In this document: positions 16,872 through 27,020 of the stretch, one piece after another
How positions within the stretch are numbered: the first letter of the stretch is position 1
Layout of the letters: each line of letters starts with the position of its first letter
Origin: Sphingomonas sp. dw_22
Lineage (GTDB): Bacteria; Pseudomonadota; Alphaproteobacteria; Sphingomonadales; Sphingomonadaceae
Assembly: GCF_018449795.1 (NCBI RefSeq)
Contig: NZ_JAAVVE010000031.1
Span: 1 to 50,018 of the forward strand
Reading direction: 5' to 3'
DNA: 50,018 nucleotides
Program-made: the position numbers and the translations under genes
Notes under the pieces: model-generated
Told to the model about the DNA's origin: nothing
The model's database searches: none
Seen by the model: the letters and a program-made list of their open reading frames with translations, nothing else

Positions 16872-17738
16872 TCATGTCCTATTTGCGCTTTCCGCATTTT
16901 CCGAGTCGCCAGGCGGTTCCGCCTGACTGGAAGATGCCTGGGCTTCCTGCCGTTCGGCGCTGGCGGTCGCGGCACGGCCGCGCGGCCCTCTGAAATATTC
17001 CTGGATCCACGGGTGATCCAACGCGAGCAGCTCGTCGATGGTGCCGACCGCGATCACCTTCCTGTCGGCGAGCACGGCGACGCGGTCGCAGATCGCGTAG
17101 AGCGTGTCGAGATCATGGGTGATCAGGAACACGGTGAGCCCCAGCGTCTTCTGCATGGCAGCGGTCAACTCGTCGAACGCGGCGGCGCCGATCGGATCGA
17201 GGCCGGCGGTCGGTTCGTCGAGGAACAGCAGCTCGGGATCGAGCGCCAGCGCGCGCGCCAGCCCGGCGCGCTTGCGCATGCCGCCCGATAGCTCGGCGGG
17301 GAATTTGGGCGCAGCATCGGGCGGCAGGCCGGTCATCACCACCTTGTAGGCGGCGATCTCCTCCAGCAGCGCCTGGTCGAGCGCGGGATAGAATTCCTTG
17401 AGCGGGACCTGGACGTTCTCCGACACGGTCAGCGTGGAGAAGAGCGCGCCGCCCTGGAACAGCACGCCCCAGCGCTTGCGGATCTCGATCGCCTCGGTCT
17501 CCTCGCGGCCGATATTCGGCTCGCCGAACACCTCGATGCTGCCGGCGAGCGGCATCTGGAGCCCGATGATCGATCGCATCAGCACCGATTTGCCGGTGCC
17601 CGATCCGCCGACCACGCCCAATATCTCGCCGCGGCGCACGTCGAGGTCGAGGTCCTCATGGACGATCTGGTCGCCAAAGGCGTTCTTGAGGCCCCGGACG
17701 CAGATGACGGTCTCGCCCGTGTCGCGCGGCGCCATCAT
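16872..17738 (-). CDS. ABC transporter ATP-binding protein (MlaF-like)
   Basis: A 288-residue ATPase with all motifs in order: Walker A GGSGTGKS, Q-loop FQGGALFSTLT, signature LSGGMRKRAGLARAL, Walker B LLFLDEPTAGLDP and the switch histidine ITHDLDT. The GGMRKR form of the signature is typical of Mla/Mkl-type lipid importers. The C-terminal 35 residues are a low-complexity Ala/Ser/Glu tail. The start at 17738 overlaps the permease stop as ATGA. It powers the permease encoded just upstream. Confidence 0.93.
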   Translation of the reverse strand: MMAPRDTGETVICVRGLKNAFGDQIVHEDLDLDVRRGEILGVVGGSGTGKSVLMRSIIGLQMPLAGSIEVFGEPNIGREETEAIEIRKRWGVLFQGGALFSTLTVSENVQVPLKEFYPALDQALLEEIAAYKVVMTGLPPDAAPKFPAELSGGMRKRAGLARALALDPELLFLDEPTAGLDPIGAAAFDELTAAMQKTLGLTVFLITHDLDTLYAICDRVAVLADRKVIAVGTIDELLALDHPWIQEYFRGPRGRAATASAERQEAQASSSQAEPPGDSENAESANRT

Positions 17739-18844
17739 ATCCATCCGATGTTGCTGAAGAACACGGCGAAGAAGGCGTCGAGCACGATCACCAGGAAGAT
17801 CGCCTGGACCACGGCGGTGGTGGTGCGGTGGCCGACCTGCTCGGCATCGCCCTCCACCTGCATGCCCTGGAAGCAGCCGGCGATCGCGATGATCGCGCCG
17901 AACACCGGCGCCTTGATGAGGCCGACCCACAGGTCCGCGAGCGGCACGACCTCGCGGATGCGCTGAATGAAGGTGACCGGGGGGATGCCGAGCGACACCC
18001 AGCAGAGCAGCCCGCCGCCGAAGATCGCGACCAGCGAGGCATAGAAGCCGAGCAAAGGCATCATCAGCACCACCGCCAGCGTGCGCGGCACGACCAGGGC
18101 CTCCATCGGCGACACGCCGATCGTGCGCATCGCGTCGATCTCCTCGGTGAGCTTCATCGTGCCGATCTGCGCGGCGAAGGCCGATCCGGAGCGGCCGGCG
18201 ACCATGATCGCGGTCATCAGCACGCCGAGCTCGCGCAGGGTGATGCGGCCGACCAGGTTGATCGTATAGACCTCCGCGCCGAACTGGCGGAGCTGCACTG
18301 CGCCCTGCTGCGCGATGACGACGCCGATCAGGAAGCTCATCAGCCCGATGATGGCGAGCGCGGACACGCCGACCACTTCGAAACGATGGACGGTGGCGTT
18401 GAAGCGGAAGCGGCGCGGATGCCGGGCGACGTTCCAGAAGGCGACCACCGTCGCGCCCATGAAGCCCAGCAGGCCGTAGAGCGTCTGCCCCGCGACGACG
18501 ACGGCGCTGCCCACCTCGCTCAGCATCCGCGTGAAGGGATCGGCGAGCCGCGGCGGGAGCTCGATCGGATGCTCGGCGCCGGCGACCTGATCGAGCAGGT
18601 GCTGCTCATCGGCGTCCAGCCCCTCGATTCGGGCGCCGCGCTCGCGGGCGAAGCGGTGGATCACCCAGGCGCCGACCGTGTCCATCCGATCGACATCGCT
18701 CAGGTCGATCCGGGCGATTGCGCCGTCCACCTGCTCCAGCCGCTGGGGCAGGTCGCCGATGCAGGCGAGCGACAGGCTGCCGGTGAAGCGGAGCACTGCC
18801 TCGCCGCCGGTATCGCTGCGCTCGAATTCGGTCCGTGCCTTCAT
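17735..18844 (-). CDS. STAS-MlaE fusion ABC permease
   Basis: A 369-residue membrane protein. The N-terminal 100 residues form a STAS-like domain (LRFTGSLSLACIGDLPQRL, RIDLSDVDRMDTVGAWVIHR), the role played by separate MlaB in gammaproteobacteria. The MlaE permease domain (about 120-369) includes ALAIIGLMSFLIGVVIAQQG, GVLMTAIMVAGRSGSAFAAQ, GTMKLTEEIDAMRTIGVSP and EVVPLADLWVGLIKAPVFG. It is first in the lipid-transport operon. ATG 18844 is favoured because GGAAAGG lies eight bases upstream; GTG 18853 is possible. No MlaC or MlaA gene is in the window. Confidence 0.93.
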   Translation of the reverse strand: MKARTEFERSDTGGEAVLRFTGSLSLACIGDLPQRLEQVDGAIARIDLSDVDRMDTVGAWVIHRFARERGARIEGLDADEQHLLDQVAGAEHPIELPPRLADPFTRMLSEVGSAVVVAGQTLYGLLGFMGATVVAFWNVARHPRRFRFNATVHRFEVVGVSALAIIGLMSFLIGVVIAQQGAVQLRQFGAEVYTINLVGRITLRELGVLMTAIMVAGRSGSAFAAQIGTMKLTEEIDAMRTIGVSPMEALVVPRTLAVVLMMPLLGFYASLVAIFGGGLLCWVSLGIPPVTFIQRIREVVPLADLWVGLIKAPVFGAIIAIAGCFQGMQVEGDAEQVGHRTTTAVVQAIFLVIVLDAFFAVFFSNIGWI

Positions 18845-18905
18845 CGCGGCCACCTTTCCGCGATTTGGGGTGGAACGGCAAGGAGCGGCGCGTCTAGATG
18901 CATCA

Positions 18906-19577
18906 ATGCAGCACCTTGCGATCTACGACATGGACAAGACGATCACCGCCCAGCCGACCTGGACGCGGTTCCTGATCCACGCGGCGCGGATGCGCAGCCC
19001 GTGGCGCCTGGCGCTGCTGCCGGCAGTGAGCGTGGTCGCTTTGGGCTATCTGCTCAAGCTTACCGACCGCGCCGGGCTGAAGCGGATTTCGCAGCGGCTG
19101 ATGATCGGCGCGGCGCTGGCGCCGGAGGAAATGGGGCGCGTCGCCGAAGCCTTTGCCGATATCGAGCTGGAGACCGGCGTGCTCCACGGTGCCCGCGCGC
19201 GGATCGAGGCGGACCGCGCCGCCGGCTACCGGCTGGTGATGGCCACGGCCTCGCACCGCTATTACGCGGCTGCGATCGCGCATCGGCTGGGATTCGATGT
19301 GGTCATCGCCACCAATGCGAAGCGTGATGCCCAAGGCCATATTCTCTCCGGACTGGAAGGCGAGAACTGTTACGGACCCGCAAAGCTCCGCATGATCGAA
19401 AATTGGATGGCAGGCCAGGGGCTTGTGCGCGGCGACCTGCATGTGCGCGCTTATTCGGACCATGTATCGGATGCGCCGCTGCTCGAATGGGCGGACGAAC
19501 CCTTCGCGGTCAACGCGCATGGCCCGCTTGCGGCGCTGGCGGTGGAGAGAGGCTGGCCGTTGCTCGATTGGCGCTGA
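18906..19577 (+). CDS. HAD-IB family phosphatase
   Basis: A 223-residue HAD-superfamily hydrolase. Motif I is YDMDKT (residues 7-12, the two catalytic aspartates), motif II is ATAS in LVMATASHRY, and motif III to IV is seen in CYGPAKL and YSDHVSDAPLLEWAD. This resembles HAD-IB enzymes such as the phosphoserine phosphatase/PgpC-type group, but the substrate is not clear; a hydrophobic stretch (about 30-55) would fit membrane association. It is divergent from the lipid transporter with only 61 bases between starts, and a lipid-phosphate role is possible but unproven. Confidence 0.85.
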   Translation: MQHLAIYDMDKTITAQPTWTRFLIHAARMRSPWRLALLPAVSVVALGYLLKLTDRAGLKRISQRLMIGAALAPEEMGRVAEAFADIELETGVLHGARARIEADRAAGYRLVMATASHRYYAAAIAHRLGFDVVIATNAKRDAQGHILSGLEGENCYGPAKLRMIENWMAGQGLVRGDLHVRAYSDHVSDAPLLEWADEPFAVNAHGPLAALAVERGWPLLDWR

Positions 19578-19593
19578 GCGGCCGCGTGGAGGT

Positions 19594-20853
19594 TCAAAGC
19601 AGTGTGTCGACGGCGTGGATCGCCACGCCGACCAGCCCGCCGACCACGGTGCCGTTGATCCGGATATATTGCAGGTCGCGGCCCACGGCATTTTCCAGCC
19701 GGCCGGTCACGGTGCGCGCGTCCCAGCCGCGGATCGTGTCGGAGACCAGCCGGACGATACCGTCGCCATAATCGGATGCGGCGCCGACGGCGGTGCGGCG
19801 GGCGAAGCGGTTGATCGTGTCGGCCAGCTTCTTGTCGGTCTGGAGCGTCTCGCCGAACTGGCGCAGCGCCTCGCCCATCCGGCCGCCCAGCGCCCGCTCG
19901 GGATCGCGGGCGAGGCGCAGCAGCGCGGTGCGGCTCTGCTCCCACAGCCCGTCGATCCAGCGCTGGAAAGCCTGGTTCTCCAGCATCTCGGCCTTGAACG
20001 CCTCGACCTTCTCGCGCAGCTCGGGCTTTTCCTGGAGATCGTGCGCCAGCCGCTCCAGCCCTTCTTCGGCCTTGGCGCGCAGCGGATGGGTGGGATCGTC
20101 GGCCATCTCGGCGATCAGCTTGTGCAGCCCGTCGATGATCTTGTTGGCGACCGTCTCGTCGAGCCCCGTCCAGCGCATCACCGCACCCGATCGGGCATGG
20201 ACCATCTCGCGAATCAGATGCTCGTTCGCCTCCAGCACCCGCGCGGCCCAGCGGATCATGCCTTCGAGCAGCGGCAGATGACGGTCATTGGCGATGGCGG
20301 CGGCCAGGGCCCGGCCGAACAGCGGCGCAACGTCGATCGCGCGCAGCCGGGCCGCGATGGCGCCCTTGGCCATGGCGCCCAGCCGTTCCTGATCGAGCGA
20401 TTCGAGCAGGTCGGCCGCCAGCCGCGAGGCGCCGGCGCCGATCCGGCCGTTGCCGTGCTGCGGATTGGCGAGCCAGCGCCCCGCCGCGCCCGCCAGATCG
20501 AGCCGCTGCATCCGCCGCGCGACGACCTTGGGAATCAGGAAATTGTCGCGCAGGAACTGGGCGAGCGTGGCGGCGATGCGATCCTTGTTGCGCGGAATGA
20601 TCGCAGTGTGCGGGATCGGCAGGTGCAGCGGGTGGCGGAACAGCGCGGTCACCGCGAACCAGTCGGCCAGCCCGCCGACCATCGCCGCCTCGGCAAAGGC
20701 GCGGACGAACGGGATCGCGGGGTGCGCATCCTGGAATTGCCGTGCGACCAGGAACACGGCTGCCATCAGCACCAGCAACCCGGTGGCGACGAGCCGCATG
20801 CGGCGCAGGCCGGAGGGTATTGTCTCGATGGTGCGGGGAATGGGCCGGGTCAT
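19594..20853 (-). CDS. DUF445 membrane-anchored protein
   Basis: A 419-residue protein. An N-terminal helix (about 21-40) is followed by the conserved stretch AFAEAAMVGGLADWFAVTALFRHP and PHTAIIPRNKDRIA. A long helical region (about 105-385) comes next, and then a second hydrophobic end (INGTVVGGLVGVAIHAVDTL). This is the layout of DUF445/YjiN-family proteins, whose biochemical role is not settled. It converges with the HAD gene, 16 bases between stops. Confidence 0.88.
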   Translation of the reverse strand: MTRPIPRTIETIPSGLRRMRLVATGLLVLMAAVFLVARQFQDAHPAIPFVRAFAEAAMVGGLADWFAVTALFRHPLHLPIPHTAIIPRNKDRIAATLAQFLRDNFLIPKVVARRMQRLDLAGAAGRWLANPQHGNGRIGAGASRLAADLLESLDQERLGAMAKGAIAARLRAIDVAPLFGRALAAAIANDRHLPLLEGMIRWAARVLEANEHLIREMVHARSGAVMRWTGLDETVANKIIDGLHKLIAEMADDPTHPLRAKAEEGLERLAHDLQEKPELREKVEAFKAEMLENQAFQRWIDGLWEQSRTALLRLARDPERALGGRMGEALRQFGETLQTDKKLADTINRFARRTAVGAASDYGDGIVRLVSDTIRGWDARTVTGRLENAVGRDLQYIRINGTVVGGLVGVAIHAVDTLL

Positions 20854-20983
20854 GCGGATGCAACGCTGCTGGGCGGCGACGGCTCCGCGCCCGCCTGGCG
20901 GAAAAAGGAAAGGAGGGGCCGATGCCTTTTCAGCACCGCCCCTCCATGCCTGTCCCCAACACCGTCCGCAAGCGGAGAGGGGG

Positions 20984-23900
20984 TTACTCCGCGGGTTGCG
21001 GCAGGTTGCCGTCGCCGGGCTTGTGGTCGATCGCGCCGCCGCCGTGCACCGGGCCGATCACATGGCTGCCGTCGTCGCCGGGGCGATAGGTGAGCAGATG
21101 CCGGCCGAGCCGCGGCCCGAGCCACTGCTCCAGGCCTACCGCCAGGCTGAACAGCGCCGGGACGATCACCAGCGTCAGCACCGTCGAGAGCATCAGGCCG
21201 CCGATCACGACCACGCCCATCGGCGCGCGCCATGAGGAGTCGCCGTTCAGCGAGAGCGCGGTCGGCACCATGCCCGCCACCATGGCGATGGTGGTCATCA
21301 CGATCGGCTGGGCGCGCTTGTGCCCGGCATCGATGATCGCGGTGACCTTGGGCACGCCCTTGTACATCTCCTCCAGCGCGAAATCGACGAGCAGGATCGA
21401 GTTCTTGGCGACGATGCCGAACAGCATCAGGATGCCGATATAGACCGGCAGCGACAGCGGCATGCCGAGGAACAGCAGCGCGATGAGACCGCCCAGCGGC
21501 GCGTTGAGCAGCGAGCCCATGTTGACCAGCGGCGACATGAAGCGGCGATAGAGCAGCACCAGCACCGCGAAGACCAGGAACACGCCCGATGCCAGCGCGA
21601 CCATGAAGTTGGCGATCATCTCGCCCTGCCACTTGGCTTGGCCGACGGTCATCTCGTTCACGCCCACGGGCAGGTTCTTCATGATCGGGAGATTGTGGAT
21701 CTCCTTCATCACGTCGCCCGAGACATAGGGCTTGCCGGTCCTCGGATCCATCGCCAGGTCGGCGCCCACCACCAGGCGGCGCTGGAGGTTGAGCCGCTCG
21801 ATCTTGGTCGGCCCCGCGCCGAAGCCGATGTCCGCCACCACCGACAGCGGCACCGATTCGCCGGACTCGGTCTGCACCCGCATGTTCTGGATCGTCGCCA
21901 GCTTGGCGCGGGCATCCTCCTGGAGCGCGACGCGGATCGGGATCTGGCGGTCGCTCAAGGAGAATTTCGCGCTGTTCTGCTCGATATCGCCCAAGGTCGC
22001 GACGCGGATCGCGTTGGAGAGCGCTGCCGTGGTGACGCCCAGATCGGCAGCCAGATCGAGCCGCGGCGTGATGACGATCTCGGGCCGCTGGAGGTCACCG
22101 GAGATGCGCGGCGCGACCGCCGATTTCAGCCCCTCCATCTGCTTGACGAGCTGGAGCGCGGTATCGGTGAGCAGCTTGGGATCCTCGCCGCCCAGGGTGA
22201 TCGTCAGGTCGCGGCCCGACGAGCCCCAGCCGAACTGCGAGCGGAAGGTGACGCGCGCATCGGGAATCGCCAGCAGCTTCGGCGCCAGGCGCTTCTCGAA
22301 CGCGGTGCTCTTCTCGTCGCGCTTTTCCTTGAACTGCGCGGTCACGCGGCCATTGCCGACGAACGCGCGCTCATAGGTATGGTCGACGACCGGCTCGCCC
22401 TGGAGGATGCCGGCGACTTGGTGCACCACCCGCTCGGTCTGCTCCAGCGTGGTGCCGGGCACCATCTCGATATTGGCGACGACGCTGTCCTGGTCCTGCG
22501 CGGGCTGGAAGGTCTGCGGCATCGTCGCGAACAGGAAGATCGTCGCGCCCAGCGATACCGAATAGGCGAGCACGGCCGCCCAGCGATGCGTCAGCGTCCA
22601 GCGCAGCAGCTTCACATAGGCGTCCATGATCGGGCCTTCGCCGTGCGAGGCATGGCCCTTCGCCTTCAGGAAATAGGCGGCGATCATCGGCGTCAGCATG
22701 CGGGCGACCGCCAGCGACATCAGCACCGCGGCGACGACGGTAAGGCCGAAATTCTTGAAGAACTGGCCGGAGATGCCGGGCATCAGGCCGACGGGCAGGA
22801 ACACCGCGACGATCGACATGGTGGTGGCGAGCACCGCGACGCCGATCTCGTCGGCGGCGTCGATCGCCGCCTGATAGGCCGATTTGCCCATGCGCATGTG
22901 GCGGACGATGTTCTCGATCTCCACGATCGCATCGTCCACCAGCACGCCCGCCACCAGGCTCAGCGCCAGCAGCGTCATCTGGTTGAGCGTGAAGCCCAGC
23001 ATGTCCATGAACCAGAAGCTGGGGATCGCCGAGAGCGGGATGGCGAGCGCCGAGATCGCCGTCGCGCGCCAGTCGCGCAGGAAGATGAACACGACGATGA
23101 CGGCGAGCACCGCGCCCTCGATCATCGCCTCCATCGCGGTGGCGTATTGCTCCTCGGCGTACTTGCTGTTGTTCTCGAGCAGCTTGAACTGGACCTTGGG
23201 ATTGGTCTTTTCGAGCTGGCGGAGCTTCTTGTCCGCCTCGTGATAGATGGTGACGTCCGATGCGCCCTTGGCGCGCTGGATGTCGAACGAGATCACCGGA
23301 TGGTTGTCGTATCGCGCCAGGCTGCGCAGCTCGGCATAGCCGTCCTTGACGACGGCGATGTCGGCCAGCCGCACGGTGCGGCCCGCGCCGGTCGAGATCT
23401 GGGTCTGGCCGAGCGCATAGGCGTTCTTGGCGTTGCCGATGACGCGGACCGACTGCTCATAGCCGGAGATTTCGGCGCGGCCGCCCGCGGCGTTCAGGTT
23501 CACCTGGCGGAGCTGGTTGTTCACCTGGCTCGCGGTGAGGCCGAAGCTTTGGAGCTTGGTGGGATCGAGCACGACGCTGATCTCGCGATCGACGCCGCCG
23601 TTGCGGCTGACCGCCGACATGCCGGAGATCGACAGCAGCTCCTTCGAGACCGTGTTGTCGATATACCAGCTCAGATCCTCCACGGTCATGTCGGTCGCGA
23701 CCGCGGTGAAGCTGGCGATGTCGTTGTCGCTCGCGGTGTCGACGCGGCCGACCTGCGGCTCGAGGATGCCGTCGGGCAGATTGCCGCGGATCTGTTGGAT
23801 CGCGCTGCGCACGTCCTCCACGGCGCGGTCGATCGGCGTACCGATGGCGAGCTGCACCACCGTCTGCGTATTGCCCTCGGTCACCGTCGAATTGATCTCG

Positions 23901-24142
23901 TCGATGCCCTGGAGGCTGCGCACCGCTGCCTCGACCTTCTGGGTGATCTGCGTCTCCAGCTCGCTCGGCGCGGCGCCGGGCTGGCTGATCGAAACCCAGA
24001 CGATCGGGAAATCGATGTCCGGATCGTTGTTGATGTCCATCCGCGCGAAGCTGACCAATCCCGCGATCGTCAGGAACAGGAAGAAGACGATCGGCGGAAC
24101 CGGATTGCGGATCGCCCAGGCCGAGATGTTCCGGAAGCTCAT
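20984..24142 (-). CDS. RND efflux transporter permease
   Basis: A 1052-residue inner-membrane pump of the HAE1/AcrB-like RND family. The first helix (about 14-34) leads to a large periplasmic domain containing [19 protein letters not shown]. The TM4 proton-relay motif [14 protein letters not shown] has the two adjacent aspartates. The C-terminal half repeats the fold ([18 protein letters not shown]). The adaptor is encoded 10 bases upstream in the same operon. No outer-membrane factor is nearby, so a TolC-like protein elsewhere must complete the pump. The substrate cannot be told from sequence. Confidence 0.95.
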   Translation of the reverse strand: MSFRNISAWAIRNPVPPIVFFLFLTIAGLVSFARMDINNDPDIDFPIVWVSISQPGAAPSELETQITQKVEAAVRSLQGIDEINSTVTEGNTQTVVQLAIGTPIDRAVEDVRSAIQQIRGNLPDGILEPQVGRVDTASDNDIASFTAVATDMTVEDLSWYIDNTVSKELLSISGMSAVSRNGGVDREISVVLDPTKLQSFGLTASQVNNQLRQVNLNAAGGRAEISGYEQSVRVIGNAKNAYALGQTQISTGAGRTVRLADIAVVKDGYAELRSLARYDNHPVISFDIQRAKGASDVTIYHEADKKLRQLEKTNPKVQFKLLENNSKYAEEQYATAMEAMIEGAVLAVIVVFIFLRDWRATAISALAIPLSAIPSFWFMDMLGFTLNQMTLLALSLVAGVLVDDAIVEIENIVRHMRMGKSAYQAAIDAADEIGVAVLATTMSIVAVFLPVGLMPGISGQFFKNFGLTVVAAVLMSLAVARMLTPMIAAYFLKAKGHASHGEGPIMDAYVKLLRWTLTHRWAAVLAYSVSLGATIFLFATMPQTFQPAQDQDSVVANIEMVPGTTLEQTERVVHQVAGILQGEPVVDHTYERAFVGNGRVTAQFKEKRDEKSTAFEKRLAPKLLAIPDARVTFRSQFGWGSSGRDLTITLGGEDPKLLTDTALQLVKQMEGLKSAVAPRISGDLQRPEIVITPRLDLAADLGVTTAALSNAIRVATLGDIEQNSAKFSLSDRQIPIRVALQEDARAKLATIQNMRVQTESGESVPLSVVADIGFGAGPTKIERLNLQRRLVVGADLAMDPRTGKPYVSGDVMKEIHNLPIMKNLPVGVNEMTVGQAKWQGEMIANFMVALASGVFLVFAVLVLLYRRFMSPLVNMGSLLNAPLGGLIALLFLGMPLSLPVYIGILMLFGIVAKNSILLVDFALEEMYKGVPKVTAIIDAGHKRAQPIVMTTIAMVAGMVPTALSLNGDSSWRAPMGVVVIGGLMLSTVLTLVIVPALFSLAVGLEQWLGPRLGRHLLTYRPGDDGSHVIGPVHGGGAIDHKPGDGNLPQPAE

Positions 24143-24152
24143 GGCAGCGCCC

Positions 24153-25334
24153 TTATTTCTTCAACGGATTCGGAATGACCTTCTGGCCGGGATTGAGGAA
24201 GGCACCCGCCGTCTGCACCACCCGCTCGTTGCCGCTCAGGCCGCTGGTGATCGACACGCCCGCTTCCGAGACCTCGCCGGTGGTCACGTTGCGGCGCACC
24301 GCCTCATTCTTCTCGTTGAGGATATAGACGTAGTTGCCTTGCGGATCGCTCTGCACCGCCGATTGCGGCAGCGTGACCCCGGCCAGCGTCCCGGCCAGGA
24401 TGCGTGCGCTGGCGAAGCCGCCCGGGCGCAGCGCCGGATTGTAGGAGAGCGCGATCCGGGCGATGCCCTGGCGCGTGTTCGGATCGATCACCGGCGAGAC
24501 CTGCCAGATCTGGCCGCGGAAGACCTGGCTGGTGCCGACCGGAGTCACTTCGGCGCCGTCGCCGACATGGAGTTTCTGGATGTCGCCCTCGGCGAGCTGG
24601 GTGCGCAGCTCCATCTGGCCGTTCATCGCCATGCGGAACAGCACGCCTGAGCCGGACGAGACGATCTGGCCGGGCTCGACCTGGCGCGAGAGCACCAGCC
24701 CGGCCTCGGGCGCGCGGATGTCGAGCCGGTGGTTGCGCGCCTGGGTCTCGGCGAGCGTCGCCTTGGCGACGCGGACGCGGGCCAGGGCCTGGTCTCGCGT
24801 GGCGGTCTTCTGGTCGATATCGGCGCGCGAGACGAAGCCGCCGGCGACAAGACCCTGGGCGCGATCGAGATTGGCCTGGGCGAGCTTGGCATCGGCCTCC
24901 GCGACGCGAATCTGCGCGGCGAGCGACTCGGCGGTCTGCACCTGCACCGAGCGATCGACGGTGGCGAGCACCTGGCCCTTCTCCGCCCAGCTTCCCGCAT
25001 CCACCAGCACGCGCGTCACCACGCCGCCCTCGCCCGCGACGCCCACCGGCATCTCGCGGCGCGCGGCAAGGCTGCCGGTGCCGGTGACGACCGTCTGGAC
25101 CGTCTGGCGGCCGGGCACCGAGATGGTGACGGTCGGGATCTGGGTCTGGGACTGACCCTGCGCCGCTGCGGTCTTCGCCCCGTCGCTCTTGCCCATCAGG
25201 AAGAATGCCGCCACGCCGACCACGATCACCACCGCGAGCGCGATCCATATCCAGCGACGGCTGCCCCGCGCGGTTTCGTCCCCGGCGAACTCCAGCCGCT
25301 CCTGCCGTCCCAACATCTTTGCCTCATAGTTCAT
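24153..25334 (-). CDS. RND efflux periplasmic adaptor protein
   Basis: A 393-residue membrane fusion protein. A cytoplasmic N-terminus is followed by one membrane anchor (IWIALAVVIVVGVAAFFLMG, about 30-50). The lipoyl/barrel-sandwich halves are split by a helical hairpin (about 125-185), followed by beta-barrel and membrane-proximal domains. LDIRAPEAGLVLSRQVEPGQ is the typical second lipoyl half. It links the RND permease to an outer-membrane channel. ATG 25334 lacks a strong ribosome site; ATG 25316 has GAGG five bases upstream and may be the real start. Confidence 0.92.
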   Translation of the reverse strand: MNYEAKMLGRQERLEFAGDETARGSRRWIWIALAVVIVVGVAAFFLMGKSDGAKTAAAQGQSQTQIPTVTISVPGRQTVQTVVTGTGSLAARREMPVGVAGEGGVVTRVLVDAGSWAEKGQVLATVDRSVQVQTAESLAAQIRVAEADAKLAQANLDRAQGLVAGGFVSRADIDQKTATRDQALARVRVAKATLAETQARNHRLDIRAPEAGLVLSRQVEPGQIVSSGSGVLFRMAMNGQMELRTQLAEGDIQKLHVGDGAEVTPVGTSQVFRGQIWQVSPVIDPNTRQGIARIALSYNPALRPGGFASARILAGTLAGVTLPQSAVQSDPQGNYVYILNEKNEAVRRNVTTGEVSEAGVSITSGLSGNERVVQTAGAFLNPGQKVIPNPLKK

Positions 25335-25566
25335 GTGCGACAATTCCGATCCGGCCGCGATATTCGCTGCCCCCAAGGTCGCACTGTATTATCTGAATAA
25401 GGCACCGACTACAAGAGCCGTTTCCCCCGCGGCGGCCAGATGCCCGTTTCGCATATGTTTCGCAAGCATGTGTGCTTGTTGTCCCTAAGAAACGGTTTGC
25501 AATGGCGGGCGCATCGCGCAAGTTCTCGCACAGGTTCCGCCAGGGAGCCGTAACAGGAGATGAACG

Positions 25567-25827
25567 ATGCCCAACGGGCTGCTCGGATGGCTGTTGATCG
25601 GTCTCGTGGCCGGCGCGCTCGGCAAGCTTATCATGCCGGGAAAGGATCCGGGTGGGATCATCGTCACGATTCTGCTCGGCATCGCCGGGGCGCTGGTGGC
25701 GCGCTTCCTCGCGCCGCTTATCGGCATCAATATCGTCGACAGCACATGGCAGGCCTATGCCGCGGCGACGGTCGGCGCGGTGGTGCTGCTCGCGCTCTAT
25801 CGCCTGGTGATCGCGCGGCGAACCTGA
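25567..25827 (+). CDS. GlsB/YeaQ/YmgE family stress membrane protein
   Basis: An 86-residue protein of three hydrophobic helices with the family pattern GLLGWLLIGLVAGALGKLIMPGKDPGG and IIVTILLGIAGALVARFL in the membrane. Members are often induced under general stress, but the molecular role is unknown. AGGAG lies close before the ATG. It is divergent from the RND operon (232 bases between starts) and is one of two paralogues within 1.4 kb. Confidence 0.9.
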   Translation: MPNGLLGWLLIGLVAGALGKLIMPGKDPGGIIVTILLGIAGALVARFLAPLIGINIVDSTWQAYAAATVGAVVLLALYRLVIARRT

Positions 25828-25911
25828 CGCTGCGCTGACCGGGGCGTTCATGTCGCATTTGCCCGGCGTCCGGCATGGCGCCGGCAGGACAAGCATGTTC
25901 GGGAGAAACAG

Positions 25912-26631
25912 ATGATGCGAACCTTATTGCCGGCCACGCTGGCGGCGCTGACGCTTTCGGTGGTGCCCGCCCTGGCGCAGGATGCGCGCCCGGCCTTCGC
26001 GCCGCTCGACGGCACGATCCTCGACATATCGGCGACGGGCACGACGACGCGCACGCCCGATATCGCATCGATCGAGGCGGGAGTGGTCACCACCGCGCCC
26101 ACCGCCGCCGCGGCGATGAGCCAGAATGCGGAGCGGATGCGCGCCGTGCTGGCCGCGCTGCGCAAGGCGGGCGTCGCCGAGCGCGACATCCAGACCTCGG
26201 CGATCTCGCTCAGCCCGCAATATCGCTATGTCCAGAACGAGGCGCCGGTGGTCACCGGCTATCAGGCGTCGAACCAGGTCACGATCCGCTTCCGCGACGT
26301 GGCGAAGAGCGGGCCGGTGCTTGATCTGCTCGTGCAGCAGGGCGCGAACAACATCTCCGGCCCGACGCTGACGATCGACAAGCCCGAAGCGGCGATGGAC
26401 GAGGCGCGGCGCGATGCCGTCGCCAAGGCCAAGGCGCGCGCGACGCTCTATGCCGAGACGGCCGGCCTGCATGTCGATCGGATATTGTCGATCTCCGAAG
26501 GCGACGCGGCGCCCTTGCCCCCGCGGCCGATCGTGATGCGTCGCATGGTGGCGGACAAGGCGGAGAGTGAAGTCGTGCCCGGCGAGCAGCAGGTGAACGC
26601 CACGATCACGGTGCGCTTCCTGCTCAAATGA
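25912..26631 (+). CDS. SIMPL-domain periplasmic protein
   Basis: A 239-residue secreted protein (signal peptide about 1-22, ending ALAQ). The SIMPL/DUF541 domain fills the rest, with ISATGTTTRTPDIASIEAGV, ERDIQTSAISLSPQYRY and ARRDAVAKAKARATLYAETAGL. Homologues such as BP26 form channel-like or ring assemblies; the function is not settled. The start has GGGAGAA shortly before it. It lies between two GlsB-like stress genes, suggesting envelope stress, by inference. Confidence 0.9.
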   Translation: MMRTLLPATLAALTLSVVPALAQDARPAFAPLDGTILDISATGTTTRTPDIASIEAGVVTTAPTAAAAMSQNAERMRAVLAALRKAGVAERDIQTSAISLSPQYRYVQNEAPVVTGYQASNQVTIRFRDVAKSGPVLDLLVQQGANNISGPTLTIDKPEAAMDEARRDAVAKAKARATLYAETAGLHVDRILSISEGDAAPLPPRPIVMRRMVADKAESEVVPGEQQVNATITVRFLLK

Positions 26632-26636
26632 CGTGA

Positions 26637-26671
26637 AAAAGGGGCCGCCCCGCCATGGGGCAGCCCCTTTT
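26637..26671. terminator. Bidirectional terminator
   Basis: A 15-base stem with one mismatch (AAAAGGGGCCGCCCC against GGGGCAGCCCCTTTT) and a 5-base loop, with A-tracts on one side and T-tracts on the other. It sits between the convergent SIMPL and second GlsB-like genes and should act in both directions. Confidence 0.85.
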
Positions 26672-26690
26672 GTCGTTGAACCCGCGTTCC

Positions 26691-26948
26691 CTAGCGGACG
26701 GCGCCGCGCCGGACGAGGTTGACGATCGCCAGCAGGATGATCGCGCCCACCAGCGACACCAGGAAGGTCGTCGGGGTGATGACGCCGCTGTTGATGTTGC
26801 CGCCGAACAGCAGCCCGCCGATGAACGCGCCGACGATGCCGACGATGATATTGAGGAAGATGCCCTGTTGGGCGTCGGTACGCATCACAATGCTCGCCAG
26901 CCAGCCGATCACGCCGCCGATGACGAGCCAAACGATCAGACTCACCAT
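26691..26948 (-). CDS. GlsB/YeaQ/YmgE family stress membrane protein (second copy)
   Basis: An 85-residue three-helix membrane protein with SLIVWLVIGGVIGWLASIVM and LNIIVGIVGAFIGGLLFGG, the family hallmarks. It is closer to the classic YeaQ type than the copy at 25567. A possible general-stress promoter lies upstream at 26996-27020. Function in the stress response is inferred from the family. Confidence 0.92.
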   Translation of the reverse strand: MVSLIVWLVIGGVIGWLASIVMRTDAQQGIFLNIIVGIVGAFIGGLLFGGNINSGVITPTTFLVSLVGAIILLAIVNLVRRGAVR

Positions 26949-26995
26949 TTTTCCGTCCTCCGTGCTAGCCCGGCCAACCGGGCAGACGATGGACT

Positions 26996-27020
26996 AATCC
27001 GCGCCGCTCATATTGGTTCC
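26996..27020 (-). promoter_or_regulatory. Weak candidate general-stress (EcfG-type) promoter
   Basis: On the reverse strand GGAAC is followed after 16 bases by GATT. Alphaproteobacterial EcfG promoters have GGAAC and, 16-17 bases on, CGTT, so the -35 part fits and the -10 part is imperfect. It lies 48 bases upstream of the second GlsB-like gene. Confidence 0.25.

Noticed and set aside
17828..19327. 499-codon forward frame over the MlaE-like gene and the HAD gene
   Set aside because: Most of it is antisense to the permease and it overlaps the real HAD frame in another phase.
21320..24178. 952-codon forward frame opposite the RND permease
   Set aside because: Low-complexity His/Arg/Asp composition with no domain; the reverse strand encodes an unmistakable RND transporter.
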